Shown here: piece after piece, positions 26,156 to 33,858 of the stretch
How the letters are laid out: each line of letters starts with the position of its first letter
Numbering within the stretch: the first letter of the stretch is position 1
Source: Desulfobacterales bacterium
GTDB taxonomy: Bacteria > Desulfobacterota > Desulfobacteria > Desulfobacterales > JAFDDL01
NCBI GenBank assembly: GCA_034003325.1
Contig: JAVEYW010000004.1
Location: forward strand, 62,001-126,000
Reading direction: 5' to 3'
DNA: 64,000 bases
Notes under the pieces: model-generated
Told to the model about the DNA's origin: nothing
The model's database searches: none
Seen by the model: the letters and a program-made list of their open reading frames with translations, nothing else
Translations under genes and position numbers: made by a program

Positions 26156-26822
26156 TCAAAGAATACCGGAGGGCCGGGCGCTAAATTCCGCCTGCGAAGC
26201 GCTTTTCGCCCGAGCGGCGCGGTGGGGCGGCCGACCGGCAGCCGGCCGAATATGCCAAATTCTGAAAGATACCGTCAAACCCGGCATGAAGGTGCTGGAT
26301 ATCGGAACAGGACCCGGCGCCATTCCGTTTCATCTGAAAAAAAGGTATTCGGACGCCTCTTTCACCGGTCTTGATATCTCACCGGGTATTCTGCAAAAAG
26401 CCATGCGAGGCCAAAAAGGGAACAGCGGCCCCGTGGCATTTCTGTGCGGAGACGGAGAAGCCCTGCCCTTCGGGCCGCAAACAGTCGATGTCATTCTCTC
26501 TTTTTTCGCGCTACATCATATGGACCATCCCGAGCATCTTTTGATGGAAATCGACCGGGTGCTTAAACCCGGCGGCATATTGCTGATGATCGATTTCAGG
26601 CGCGATATGGCGCACGGACTCTATCGATTCCTCAATGCGCTCTGGAAAACCGCTTTTTTCTTCACGGCCGGGCGATCCGGATTTGAAGACTCCGTGCAAT
26701 CCGCGTGGCTGCCCGATGAAATGGATTCCCGGCTGAAACACATCGGAAGCAATCGCTTTCGCCTTCATGCCAACCCGATGGAATTATGGGTCATGGCCAA
26801 TATCGGAGAATCGGATGCCTAA
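26145..26822 (+). CDS. Class I SAM-dependent methyltransferase (UbiE/Methyltransf_11-like)
   Basis: 225 residues. Motif I is MKVLDIGTGPGAIPFHL, then FTGLDISPGIL, CGDGEALPFGPQTVDVILSFFALHHM (post-I) and LKPGGILLMIDF. This is the common Methyltransf_11 fold, similar to UbiE-type and small-molecule methyltransferases. There is no N-terminal zinc ribbon, unlike the one at 16793-17629. It overlaps its neighbours by 11 and 8 nt within the operon, so methylation is probably a step in making the product; O-, N- or C-methylation cannot be told apart. Confidence 0.85.
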   Translation: MRCNQRIPEGRALNSACEALFARAARWGGRPAAGRICQILKDTVKPGMKVLDIGTGPGAIPFHLKKRYSDASFTGLDISPGILQKAMRGQKGNSGPVAFLCGDGEALPFGPQTVDVILSFFALHHMDHPEHLLMEIDRVLKPGGILLMIDFRRDMAHGLYRFLNALWKTAFFFTAGRSGFEDSVQSAWLPDEMDSRLKHIGSNRFRLHANPMELWVMANIGESDA

Positions 26823-27507
26823 CCTTTGTTGCCGCCACGTTTTAAAACAGGTCAGCCGGGTTGCCGCCCTGGTGATCATCGCCTTTATGATCCCGGTAGG
26901 ATCGACACCCCGGGCCGCCGCGGAAGAGACGCCGACCTTGCTTCCCGACAATGCCCGGCCGGGCCTCTTTGATCGGTTGAAACAGGTTCAGGCCACCTTA
27001 AAAACGTTTCAGGCGCATTTTGTCGAACTGCGAAGCGTCACCGGACTGGCAGCACCGATTCGCTATGAGGGAACGCTTTATTTTGAGAAGGATCGCCTTT
27101 TTTTCATGCAATATGACAGCCCCGTCCATCATGTACTTCGCGTGCGGGGAAAAGAAGCGCTCATGTACATCGAAGGCAGTCCCACCGCCGATGTGATGAT
27201 GCTTTCAAATCAGGGCGCGGTGGCGGAAAACGCCGCTTTTCTGGCATGGGATCCCAACCGCTTCACGGGCACGATCTCCCAGACCGCGGACACCTATTTT
27301 TTTCAAGATACGACCGCCGGCGCGGCGCTCACCTTTGCGCTGCACAAGCAATCGCTGATCATGAAACACTTGAAAATCGACAACCACACCGGCGATATCA
27401 CCGACATCCGCTTTTCATCGGAAAAGCTCAACGCCCCCTTACCCGAAAAGGTACTCGACTTTAAACTGCCCGAAGGCGTTATCCTGAACAGAATGACGCA
27501 GCCATGA
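26815..27507 (+). CDS. LolA-like outer-membrane lipoprotein/lipid carrier
   Basis: 230 residues from the ATG at 26815, which overlaps the methyltransferase stop. A signal peptide (VSRVAALVIIAFMIPVGSTPRAAA) is followed by a LolA/DUF4292-like half-barrel: LKTFQAHFVELRSV, APIRYEGTLYFEKDRLFFMQYDSP and HLKIDNHTGDITDIRFS. LolA-like paralogues are regular parts of aryl-polyene-type clusters, where with an MMPL pump they are thought to carry the lipid across the periplasm. The same pairing with the MMPL gene at 17645-20092 is inferred here. It is not the housekeeping LolA, given its position. Confidence 0.8.
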   Translation: MPNLCCRHVLKQVSRVAALVIIAFMIPVGSTPRAAAEETPTLLPDNARPGLFDRLKQVQATLKTFQAHFVELRSVTGLAAPIRYEGTLYFEKDRLFFMQYDSPVHHVLRVRGKEALMYIEGSPTADVMMLSNQGAVAENAAFLAWDPNRFTGTISQTADTYFFQDTTAGAALTFALHKQSLIMKHLKIDNHTGDITDIRFSSEKLNAPLPEKVLDFKLPEGVILNRMTQP

Positions 27508-29897
27508 CGATAACAGCCAGTGGCCCTTTATCACCCGCGATACGGATTTCCGGAATGGGTGCCGTCACTGCCTTCGGCCTTGGCGTCGCCGCCTACTGGC
27601 AATCGATCGCCGCCGGAAAAACCGCCTTTTCTCCCATCGACCTTTTCCCGGCCGAACCGCATCGAACCCGCATCGCAGGTGAAATCAAAACGGTTATCAA
27701 TCAGCGCTTTAAGCGCATCGATGCCCGCATGCTCTCCAGGGCGGATCGGTTTGCCCTTTGCGCGGCCAAAGAAGCGCTGAGGGCTGCGGGGCTTCTCGAT
27801 GAGGCAACCGGAAAAGTGTCCTATAGCGGACACATGGGCCTTATCATCGGCACGGCCGCAGGCGGGATTCTCGGCCTGGAGCGGTTTTTCAGAAAACGCC
27901 ATTTCAGCCTTCCCATAAAAGCCCCGTTGACGATGCTCACTTCTTTTTGCCTATCCGCCATGGGCGCCCACATTGCCACCGAGTTCGGCATTTCGGGCAG
28001 ACGGCTTACGATCGCCACGGTTTGCTCGTCGAGTGGTCTCGCCCTGGCCGCGGCCTATGATCTGTTAAAGGCGCATCGGCTCGACTGCGCGCTGGTGGTA
28101 GGGGCGGAAAGCCTCTCCGAAGTCACCCTGGCCGGTTTCAATGCGCTTCGGTCCGTGGACCCCGAAACCTGCCGCCCCTTTGACGCCAACCGAAAGGGCC
28201 TTGTTCTGGGCGAAGGCGCGGGTGCCATGGTTCTTGTGAAGGATTCCGCCGGCAGCACGGCACCGCATTTTCCCGCACTCACCGGTTACGGGCTTTTGAC
28301 GGATGTCCATCATTTTACGGCGCCGCACCCGGAAGGCCGCGCCGTTGCCGAAACCATTCTGCAGGCAATGGCAAGGGCGGGCATTTCCCCCGAATCCGTG
28401 AATTATATCAATGCGCACGGCACCGGAACGCCCTTGAACGATGCAGCCGAATGCTTGGGCATTCAAGCCGCGTTCGGGGAACACAGCCGGCATCTCGCCA
28501 TTTCTTCGACCAAATCCATGGTGGGCCATGCACTGGGCGCAGCCAGTGTTCTGGAAGCCATCGCCGTGGTGCTGGCCATGAGAAACGGCATGATTCCGCC
28601 GACCGCCAATCTTCAAACACCGGCGCGGGAATGCGCGCTTGATTTCGTTCCAATCACCTCGCGAAAAGAGGCCGTCTCCTGCGCGCTTTCCAATTCCTTT
28701 GCCTTTGGCGGCAGTAACGTCAGCCTCGTGTTCGAGAACCGGGACGAACCAAAGCTGACACCTTCGAATTCGGCGGTCGCTTTTGCCGAGCCGGTTATCA
28801 CCGGCATGGGAATCGTTTCGCCTTTTGGGGCGGGCCTGCAACCCTTCCTAAACGCGGTTCATGAGAACCGTTCGGGCCTGACCCGATTGAGCGTCCTCCA
28901 CGAAGACTGGGCCGGCGTATTGGGCGGATACGTGGGTCTATCGTCCCTTCGCGCGTTGATTCCGGTCAAGTTTCGGCGTCACTTTAACCGCCAGGCCTCG
29001 TTTTTATACATGGCGCTTAAAGAAGCGCTCACGCATGCAGGACTTGACGCCGACACGCCCGCGCCCCCCCCGAGCATCGCCTATGGTTCCGCCTTCGGAT
29101 GCTCGGGCAATGTGCACCGGTTTTATACGCAATTGCTCACGGACGGTCCCCGGTTCGCCTCCCCCCAGGAATTTAACCTCTCGGTGACCAATGCACCGCC
29201 CGCCCTGGTGGCGCAGGCCTTGAATCTGGCCGGTCCGCTGTGGGTATTCGTTTCCGATGAGGTCTCCTTTGACATCTGCCTTCACTGGGCTGCCGAACAG
29301 ATTCAAAGCAACCTCGCCGAACGGGTGATCGTGTGTGCCGCCGAGGAAATCTCCGAATCGATCCTGGCCATTCATCAGCATATCGGATTTTTTGATGCGG
29401 CACACAAAAACTTCGCCCTTGGCGAAGGCGCCGTCTGTATGATTCTCGAATCCAGAAGGGCCGCGGAACATCGCGGGGCGTGGATTTTCGGCCGCATTCT
29501 GCGCTGGACCACCCGGCAGGATACCACCTGCGGCCCGCTCACCTATTCAAAATCGGGCCGGTTTTTGATGGATGCCGTTGCGGAACTCCTTGATGACAAC
29601 CTGAAAAAAAACCATGCCATCGCTTGCATCACGCCCGAAAACGGCGCGCCCGGCTGCGACGAAGCTTCCGCCGAAACCATGCGCCATATTCGCGACCTTA
29701 CGGGAAACGCCGTGCCGCCGGGAAACCCGGTCAAACGCCTGATAGGCGAATCCGGTTTCGCGGGTGGCGCGGGGATTGCGGCCGCCCTCCTTGAAAGCGT
29801 TGAAACCGCCTGCAACACACCGATTCTCTCTTTAAACGCTTCCCGTGGCGGCATTCATACCGCAACGCTCATTCAACCCGGCCCTGTATGCCCATGA
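27504..29897 (+). CDS. Ketosynthase-chain length factor fusion
   Basis: 797 residues, twice the normal ketosynthase length. The N-terminal half (about 10-410) is a full FabF-type enzyme: Cys174 in TVCSSSG, His305 in NAHGTGT, and TKSMVGHALGAAS. The C-terminal half (about 425-797) repeats the fold (PVITGMGIVSPFGAG, ALGEGAVCMILES) but has FVSDEVSFDI where the Cys loop should be, and no HGTGT or KSxxGH; the end reads RLIGESGFAGGAG. This is a KS and chain-length-factor-like partner in one chain, normally two proteins. Together with the separate pair at 5254-7729, the locus has two condensing systems. It overlaps its neighbours by 4 and 10 nt. Confidence 0.88.
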   Translation: MTITASGPLSPAIRISGMGAVTAFGLGVAAYWQSIAAGKTAFSPIDLFPAEPHRTRIAGEIKTVINQRFKRIDARMLSRADRFALCAAKEALRAAGLLDEATGKVSYSGHMGLIIGTAAGGILGLERFFRKRHFSLPIKAPLTMLTSFCLSAMGAHIATEFGISGRRLTIATVCSSSGLALAAAYDLLKAHRLDCALVVGAESLSEVTLAGFNALRSVDPETCRPFDANRKGLVLGEGAGAMVLVKDSAGSTAPHFPALTGYGLLTDVHHFTAPHPEGRAVAETILQAMARAGISPESVNYINAHGTGTPLNDAAECLGIQAAFGEHSRHLAISSTKSMVGHALGAASVLEAIAVVLAMRNGMIPPTANLQTPARECALDFVPITSRKEAVSCALSNSFAFGGSNVSLVFENRDEPKLTPSNSAVAFAEPVITGMGIVSPFGAGLQPFLNAVHENRSGLTRLSVLHEDWAGVLGGYVGLSSLRALIPVKFRRHFNRQASFLYMALKEALTHAGLDADTPAPPPSIAYGSAFGCSGNVHRFYTQLLTDGPRFASPQEFNLSVTNAPPALVAQALNLAGPLWVFVSDEVSFDICLHWAAEQIQSNLAERVIVCAAEEISESILAIHQHIGFFDAAHKNFALGEGAVCMILESRRAAEHRGAWIFGRILRWTTRQDTTCGPLTYSKSGRFLMDAVAELLDDNLKKNHAIACITPENGAPGCDEASAETMRHIRDLTGNAVPPGNPVKRLIGESGFAGGAGIAAALLESVETACNTPILSLNASRGGIHTATLIQPGPVCP

Positions 29898-31381
29898 GTG
29901 AATTCACTTCACCCTATGATGTTGTCGTGGTCGGCGCGGGCCTTGCGGGATTAACCTGCGCGGTCCTTTTGGCCAAAGCGGGCGCAAAGGTGGTCCTGCT
30001 GGAGAAAAACCGCCGTATCGGCGGTTATGCCGTTACCTATACCGTAAAAGGACATCGGTTTGACATCGCGGTTCAGGCCATCGGCGGCTGCGACGCCGAT
30101 GGGGCGGTACACCAAATTTTATCGGAATTGGAAGTTCGGGATCAGCTCACCTTTCTGCCATGCCGCCCGGCAAGGGCCTATTATTTTGATCATGGCCAAA
30201 CCCCATGGCTTCAATCAGGCTTACTCAACGAACTCATTGCGTCGCTATGCGAAATTTCACCGAATCATCAAAGCGCCGTTGAAACATGCTATGCCGTCTT
30301 CAGCGGCCTTATGGCCGAGTTAAGCGCCATCGCGGAATGGCATACCGGAAACGCGGCATTCGGATTTGCCCGCCGCTTTCCGCTCCTGGCGACATACAGT
30401 GGTCATACGGTCAAGCAGTTTCTGAATGAAATGGGCCTGCCCCCCGTGCTTCAGCAACGCATCACGGCCAGAACAGGCTACTGCATGCTGCCGCCCGAAA
30501 CATTATCCCTCATCGGATTTGCCTGCACGGAAATCACTTACAGCCGCGAGGCTTGGATCGTCAAAGGCGGCATGGCGAATATTCCCAACGCATTGGCATC
30601 GGCACTGACCGCCTTCGGCGGGGTTTTGAAAAAAAACACCAAAGCCGCAAAAATTCAGACCCACCTGGGAAGGATCACCGGCATTCTGACGACGGACGGC
30701 ACGCTTTATGCCGCTCCGGTCGTGGTCATCGCATCGGCAGCCGCACCGGCCCTGACGCATTGGCTTGACCCGCCCGGTCTGCTTCCGGACCGATACCGCC
30801 GAAAACTGGCAACCATGCAACCGACCGGCTCGTATTATATCGCCTACTACAGCATTCCGGCCGCACGCGGCGGCAACCTGTTACCCAATATGGAAATCAG
30901 CACACGCCAAACGGACAAACACCTTTTCGACATCGCCAAAAGCTATTACGTTCTGGTGCCGTCGCTGGTGGATGCATCCGCCGCGCCGCCCGGTCGCCAT
31001 TGCCTTTGTCTCAGTGTGCCGTGCGCGCCCGAAACCACTCTCGGCACAGCTCAAAGAGGGCGGTATCGAAGCCTGCTGGAACAGGCCTTTCAGTCGCGCT
31101 TTTCTTTCCTTGCCGGGCAAATGGACTTTCTGTTTGACCTTGAACCCGCGCAATTGGGGGCCGTCAGCGGCAATCCGGGGGGATCGGCCTACGGGTGGGC
31201 GCAGATTCCGGAACAATCCGGCATTCGGCGGCTGAACCTGAAAACACCGGTTCCGGGCCTGTTTCTGGCCGGACACTGGACCATGCCGGGTGGCGGCATT
31301 GCGGGGGTGATGACATCCGGAAAGCTGTGCGCGAAGATGATCTTGAACGAAAAAAAAAATGGGTTAAGGTCTGAGGTCTGA
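29888..31381 (+). CDS. FAD-dependent oxidoreductase, phytoene desaturase (CrtI)-like
   Basis: 497 residues. The N-terminal dinucleotide motif VVVGAGLAGLTCAVLLAKAG ends in VVLLEKNRRIGGYA, and the C-terminal FAD motif is PGLFLAGHWTMPGGGIAGVMTSGK. The whole matches the CrtI/CrtISO-like amine-oxidase superfamily, which desaturates or isomerises long conjugated or isoprenoid chains. No carotenoid genes are present, so it more likely acts on the acyl product. CrtI-like enzymes are also listed in published candidate ladderane clusters (from memory). ATG at 29888 or 29894. The last codons and stop lie inside a 7-bp tandem repeat. Confidence 0.85.
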   Translation: MPMSEFTSPYDVVVVGAGLAGLTCAVLLAKAGAKVVLLEKNRRIGGYAVTYTVKGHRFDIAVQAIGGCDADGAVHQILSELEVRDQLTFLPCRPARAYYFDHGQTPWLQSGLLNELIASLCEISPNHQSAVETCYAVFSGLMAELSAIAEWHTGNAAFGFARRFPLLATYSGHTVKQFLNEMGLPPVLQQRITARTGYCMLPPETLSLIGFACTEITYSREAWIVKGGMANIPNALASALTAFGGVLKKNTKAAKIQTHLGRITGILTTDGTLYAAPVVVIASAAAPALTHWLDPPGLLPDRYRRKLATMQPTGSYYIAYYSIPAARGGNLLPNMEISTRQTDKHLFDIAKSYYVLVPSLVDASAAPPGRHCLCLSVPCAPETTLGTAQRGRYRSLLEQAFQSRFSFLAGQMDFLFDLEPAQLGAVSGNPGGSAYGWAQIPEQSGIRRLNLKTPVPGLFLAGHWTMPGGGIAGVMTSGKLCAKMILNEKKNGLRSEV

Positions 31382-31400
31382 GGACTGAGGACTGAGGACT
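31368..31400 (+). repeat. 7-bp tandem repeat at a gene end
   Basis: GGTCTGA twice and GGACTGA twice plus a partial unit. It spans the stop codon of the CrtI-like gene (31379-31381) and ends 12 nt before the next start codon. Confidence 0.85.
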
Positions 31401-31412
31401 CGAGGCGGGAAT

Positions 31413-32759
31413 ATGAAGAAGATACTGATGATTTCACCGGCGCGACGCCGGGCAAAAAACGAAGACTTTGTGTTTAAGATGAGTTTTCTGAATCTGCCGT
31501 ACCTGGCGGCCGCGACACCACCCGAGTATGCGGTGGAAATCGTGGACGAAGCGCATCGGCATATCGATTTTGCCGAGAGACCGTGGCTTGTGGCGCTTTC
31601 CGCTCAGACGCCGGTGGCGCCGCGCGCCTATGAAATCGCCCGGGAGTTCAAGCAACGCGGGGTTCGAGTGGTCATGGGCGGGGTGCATGCCTCCACCCTG
31701 CCGCAAGAAGCCCTGCAATATGTCGACAGCGTGATTATCGGAGAAGGGGAATTTATCTGGCCGACACTGCTGTCCGATCTGGAAAAGGGCGCGCTCAAAC
31801 CGATATACGAGGGCGGCACGGATCGCGACTTAACGGGGCTGCCGCGGCCCCGCAGGGATCTTCTAAATCCGCGCCATTATATTCCGCTGACCATGGTGGA
31901 AACCACGCGCGGATGCCCGCACCAGTGCGATTTTTGCGGAGTCTCCCGATTTTTCGGCCACAAATACCGCAAACGGCCGGTCGCGGAAGTAATCGCCGAA
32001 CTATCTTCCCTGTTCGGCAGCGGGTTCCGGCATTCCATCAGCCAGTTTTTCGCCCAGCGCGGTTTTGATCTTCCCTATTTTATCGAACGCCGCCTCATCT
32101 ACTTCATCGACAGCAATTTCGGCGCGGACACGCAGTATACGAGTGAGCTGCTGGAAGCCCTAAAAGCGATGGATGTGCTCTGGTGGGCACACGCCACGGT
32201 CGACATCGCCAATGACGATGCTTTCTTGCGCCTCATGCGCGACAGCGGCGGGCTCGCGCTCAATATCGGATTCGAAACGCTATCCGGTGAAAACCTGAAG
32301 ACCATGCATAAATCCTTTGCCGGCCGATTCGATTACGCCAAGGCCGTTCAAAAAATCCACCGATACGGCATCGGCGTCATGGGCACCTTCGTGGTGGGAT
32401 TTGATAACGAAGAAGCCGCCATCTTTGACGATATTTATCAATTTGCCCTGGACACGCAACTGGACTGGGCCTTGGTCTTTATTCGAACGCCCTACCCCGG
32501 CACGAGCCTTTATGAAGAGATGCGACAGGCGGGGCGACTCTTAACCACCGAATGGGAAAAATACGACACCTTAAACTGCGTTATTTCACCCATCGGCATG
32601 AACCCGGAAGCACTCGAAACAGGGCTTCGCCGCACCTGGAAAAAAATCTTCTCGTTACCGTCGATCCATCACCGAATCATTCGATCTCCCAGAGTGCATC
32701 CCCTGTTTTACCTGGGAATGAACCTGCAGTTTTTTCACTTGACAAGGACCTGGAAATGA
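31413..32759 (+). CDS. Radical-SAM protein with B12-binding-like domain
   Basis: 448 residues. N-terminal B12-type domain (LNLPYLAAATPPEYAVEIVDEAH, VVMGGVHASTLPQEA, VIIGEGE) and radical-SAM C168xxxC172xxC175 (RGCPHQCDFC), then FIDSNFG and RTPYPGTSLYEEM. A segment near residues 205-230 (FRHSISQFFAQRGFDLPYF) looks like an insertion compared with its paralogue at 24330-25700. DxHxxG is absent. The start has GAGGCGG 4-8 nt upstream. Its last codon overlaps the next gene as ATGA. It is a tailoring enzyme of the lipid operon, reaction unknown. Confidence 0.85.
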   Translation: MKKILMISPARRRAKNEDFVFKMSFLNLPYLAAATPPEYAVEIVDEAHRHIDFAERPWLVALSAQTPVAPRAYEIAREFKQRGVRVVMGGVHASTLPQEALQYVDSVIIGEGEFIWPTLLSDLEKGALKPIYEGGTDRDLTGLPRPRRDLLNPRHYIPLTMVETTRGCPHQCDFCGVSRFFGHKYRKRPVAEVIAELSSLFGSGFRHSISQFFAQRGFDLPYFIERRLIYFIDSNFGADTQYTSELLEALKAMDVLWWAHATVDIANDDAFLRLMRDSGGLALNIGFETLSGENLKTMHKSFAGRFDYAKAVQKIHRYGIGVMGTFVVGFDNEEAAIFDDIYQFALDTQLDWALVFIRTPYPGTSLYEEMRQAGRLLTTEWEKYDTLNCVISPIGMNPEALETGLRRTWKKIFSLPSIHHRIIRSPRVHPLFYLGMNLQFFHLTRTWK

Positions 32760-33112
32760 AAAAACTAAAATCAAGAATTCTGTATCACGGCGGCACGCTC
32801 CCCATTCCCGCTTATTTTCAGAAAGGCCATCTCGTATTTGAAAAGAACGTTTTGACCATCAACGCCAAAGCCAAGGACCGCCGGTTTGATATCGACGTTC
32901 GCATTCCAATGGAAAGGTTGGCTTCGGTAACAGCCGCGGAGAAAAAATACTACAGCTCAACGGCCTATATGCTGGAAATTCATTACCGGAACGAAGCAAA
33001 CAAGGAAGAGAGGCTGGAGATCGAGATTCGTTCCTTCGGCCGACGGGGCCGGGCGCAGGCGATTTCTCGCAATTGGGCGAACATACTGAACGGGGAGACA
33101 ATCGATGACTGA
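32756..33112 (+). CDS. Small protein with PH/GRAM-like beta pattern
   Basis: 118 residues from the ATG at 32756, which overlaps the radical-SAM stop (ATGA); the frame is open upstream but unmatched. Alternating beta strands (SRILYHGGTLPIPAYF, HLVFEKNVLTINAK, RRFDIDVRIPMERLASVTAAEK, AYMLEIHYRN, ERLEIEIRSF) and a final helix (RGRAQAISRNWANILN) suggest a bacterial PH-like or GRAM-like fold. No catalytic motif is seen. It could be a scaffold or lipid-sensing protein for the operon; this is a guess from fold and place. Confidence 0.6.
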   Translation: MKKLKSRILYHGGTLPIPAYFQKGHLVFEKNVLTINAKAKDRRFDIDVRIPMERLASVTAAEKKYYSSTAYMLEIHYRNEANKEERLEIEIRSFGRRGRAQAISRNWANILNGETIDD

Positions 33113-33842
33113 AAAAGAACCCTTGATCCCAAAACACGGCGGCTACCGCAACCTGAAAAGCTTTCAGGTATCGCAACTGGTCTATGACCTGACCGTGCGC
33201 TTCTGCAACCGCTACATCGACCGGTTCAGCCGCACCCGCGACCAGATGGTGCAGGCCGCGCGAAGCGGCGTGCAAAATATTGCAGAAGGCTCACAGGCCG
33301 CCGGGACCTCCAAGAAAACAGAGCTGAAACTGACCAACGTGGCCCGGGCAAGCCTGGAGGAGTTGCGCCTGGATTACGAGGATTTTTTGAGGCAACGCGG
33401 CTTGCCGGTCTGGGACCGGCAAGATCCGCGCCGTCAGGCGCTGATAGACAAAAGGTGCCAAAGCGCTGATGAGGTGGCGGCTTGGGTGAAAACAACCCAT
33501 GATTGCGGAGAGGGTGGAAAGGGTGAGATTTTTGGTGGACGAAGTGGACATTGTGGACAAAGTGGACCCAGTGGACAAAAACCCGGCATCGGCCCGTCCA
33601 CTCAGTCCACCCAGTCCACTTCGTCCACCTCGTCCACCTCGTCCACTCAGTCCACCAAAAAACCCACCCCCACCTACCCCGAAATCGCAGCCAACGCCGC
33701 CCTATCCCTGCTCGCAGTCGCCACCACCCTTTTAGACCGCCAGATCAAAGCCCTCGCCAAAAGCTTTGAAACCCAAGGCGGTTTCACTGAGCGCCTCTAC
33801 CGCGTGCGCACCGCCAATCGAAACCCCAAAAACCGGTCCTGA
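33105..33842 (+). CDS. Four-helix-bundle (S23/IVP-like) protein with repeat insertion
   Basis: 245 residues. The first ~120 residues (LKSFQVSQLVYDLTVRFCNRYIDRF, RDQMVQAARSGVQNIAEGSQA, KLTNVARASLEELRLDYEDFL) are the 23S rRNA intervening-sequence/S23 four-helix-bundle family, function unknown. A Gly/Ser/Thr-rich insert follows (GGRSGHCGQSGPSGQ, then seven STx triplets), encoded by 9-bp repeats in opposite orientations (33535-33658). The last helix (AALSLLAVATTLLDRQIKALAKSF) completes the bundle. The start overlaps the previous gene by 8 nt. It is probably unrelated to the lipid pathway and expressed by read-through. Confidence 0.75.
   Translation: MTEKEPLIPKHGGYRNLKSFQVSQLVYDLTVRFCNRYIDRFSRTRDQMVQAARSGVQNIAEGSQAAGTSKKTELKLTNVARASLEELRLDYEDFLRQRGLPVWDRQDPRRQALIDKRCQSADEVAAWVKTTHDCGEGGKGEIFGGRSGHCGQSGPSGQKPGIGPSTQSTQSTSSTSSTSSTQSTKKPTPTYPEIAANAALSLLAVATTLLDRQIKALAKSFETQGGFTERLYRVRTANRNPKNRS
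33535..33658 (+). repeat. Inverted 9-bp minisatellite inside a coding region
   Basis: Five 9-bp units starting GTGGAC (33535-33579), a 16-bp spacer, then seven 9-bp units starting GTCCAC (33596-33658). The two arms are reverse complements, so the DNA or mRNA can fold into a long hairpin. The period keeps the reading frame, adding or removing three residues per unit. Confidence 0.92.
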
Positions 33843-33858
33843 ACGCAGCGCCCGCTGA

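Noticed and set aside
26815..27507. Housekeeping lolA
   Set aside because: It sits inside the lipid operon without ftsK/rarA-type neighbours and is divergent; a cluster-specific carrier fits better.
29888..31381. Carotenoid biosynthesis locus
   Set aside because: Only a CrtI-like gene is present; no phytoene synthase (CrtB) or prenyl synthase gene occurs in the window.
33535..33658. CRISPR array
   Set aside because: The unit is 9 bp with no spacers, units are in two opposite orientations, and the tract is inside an open reading frame.
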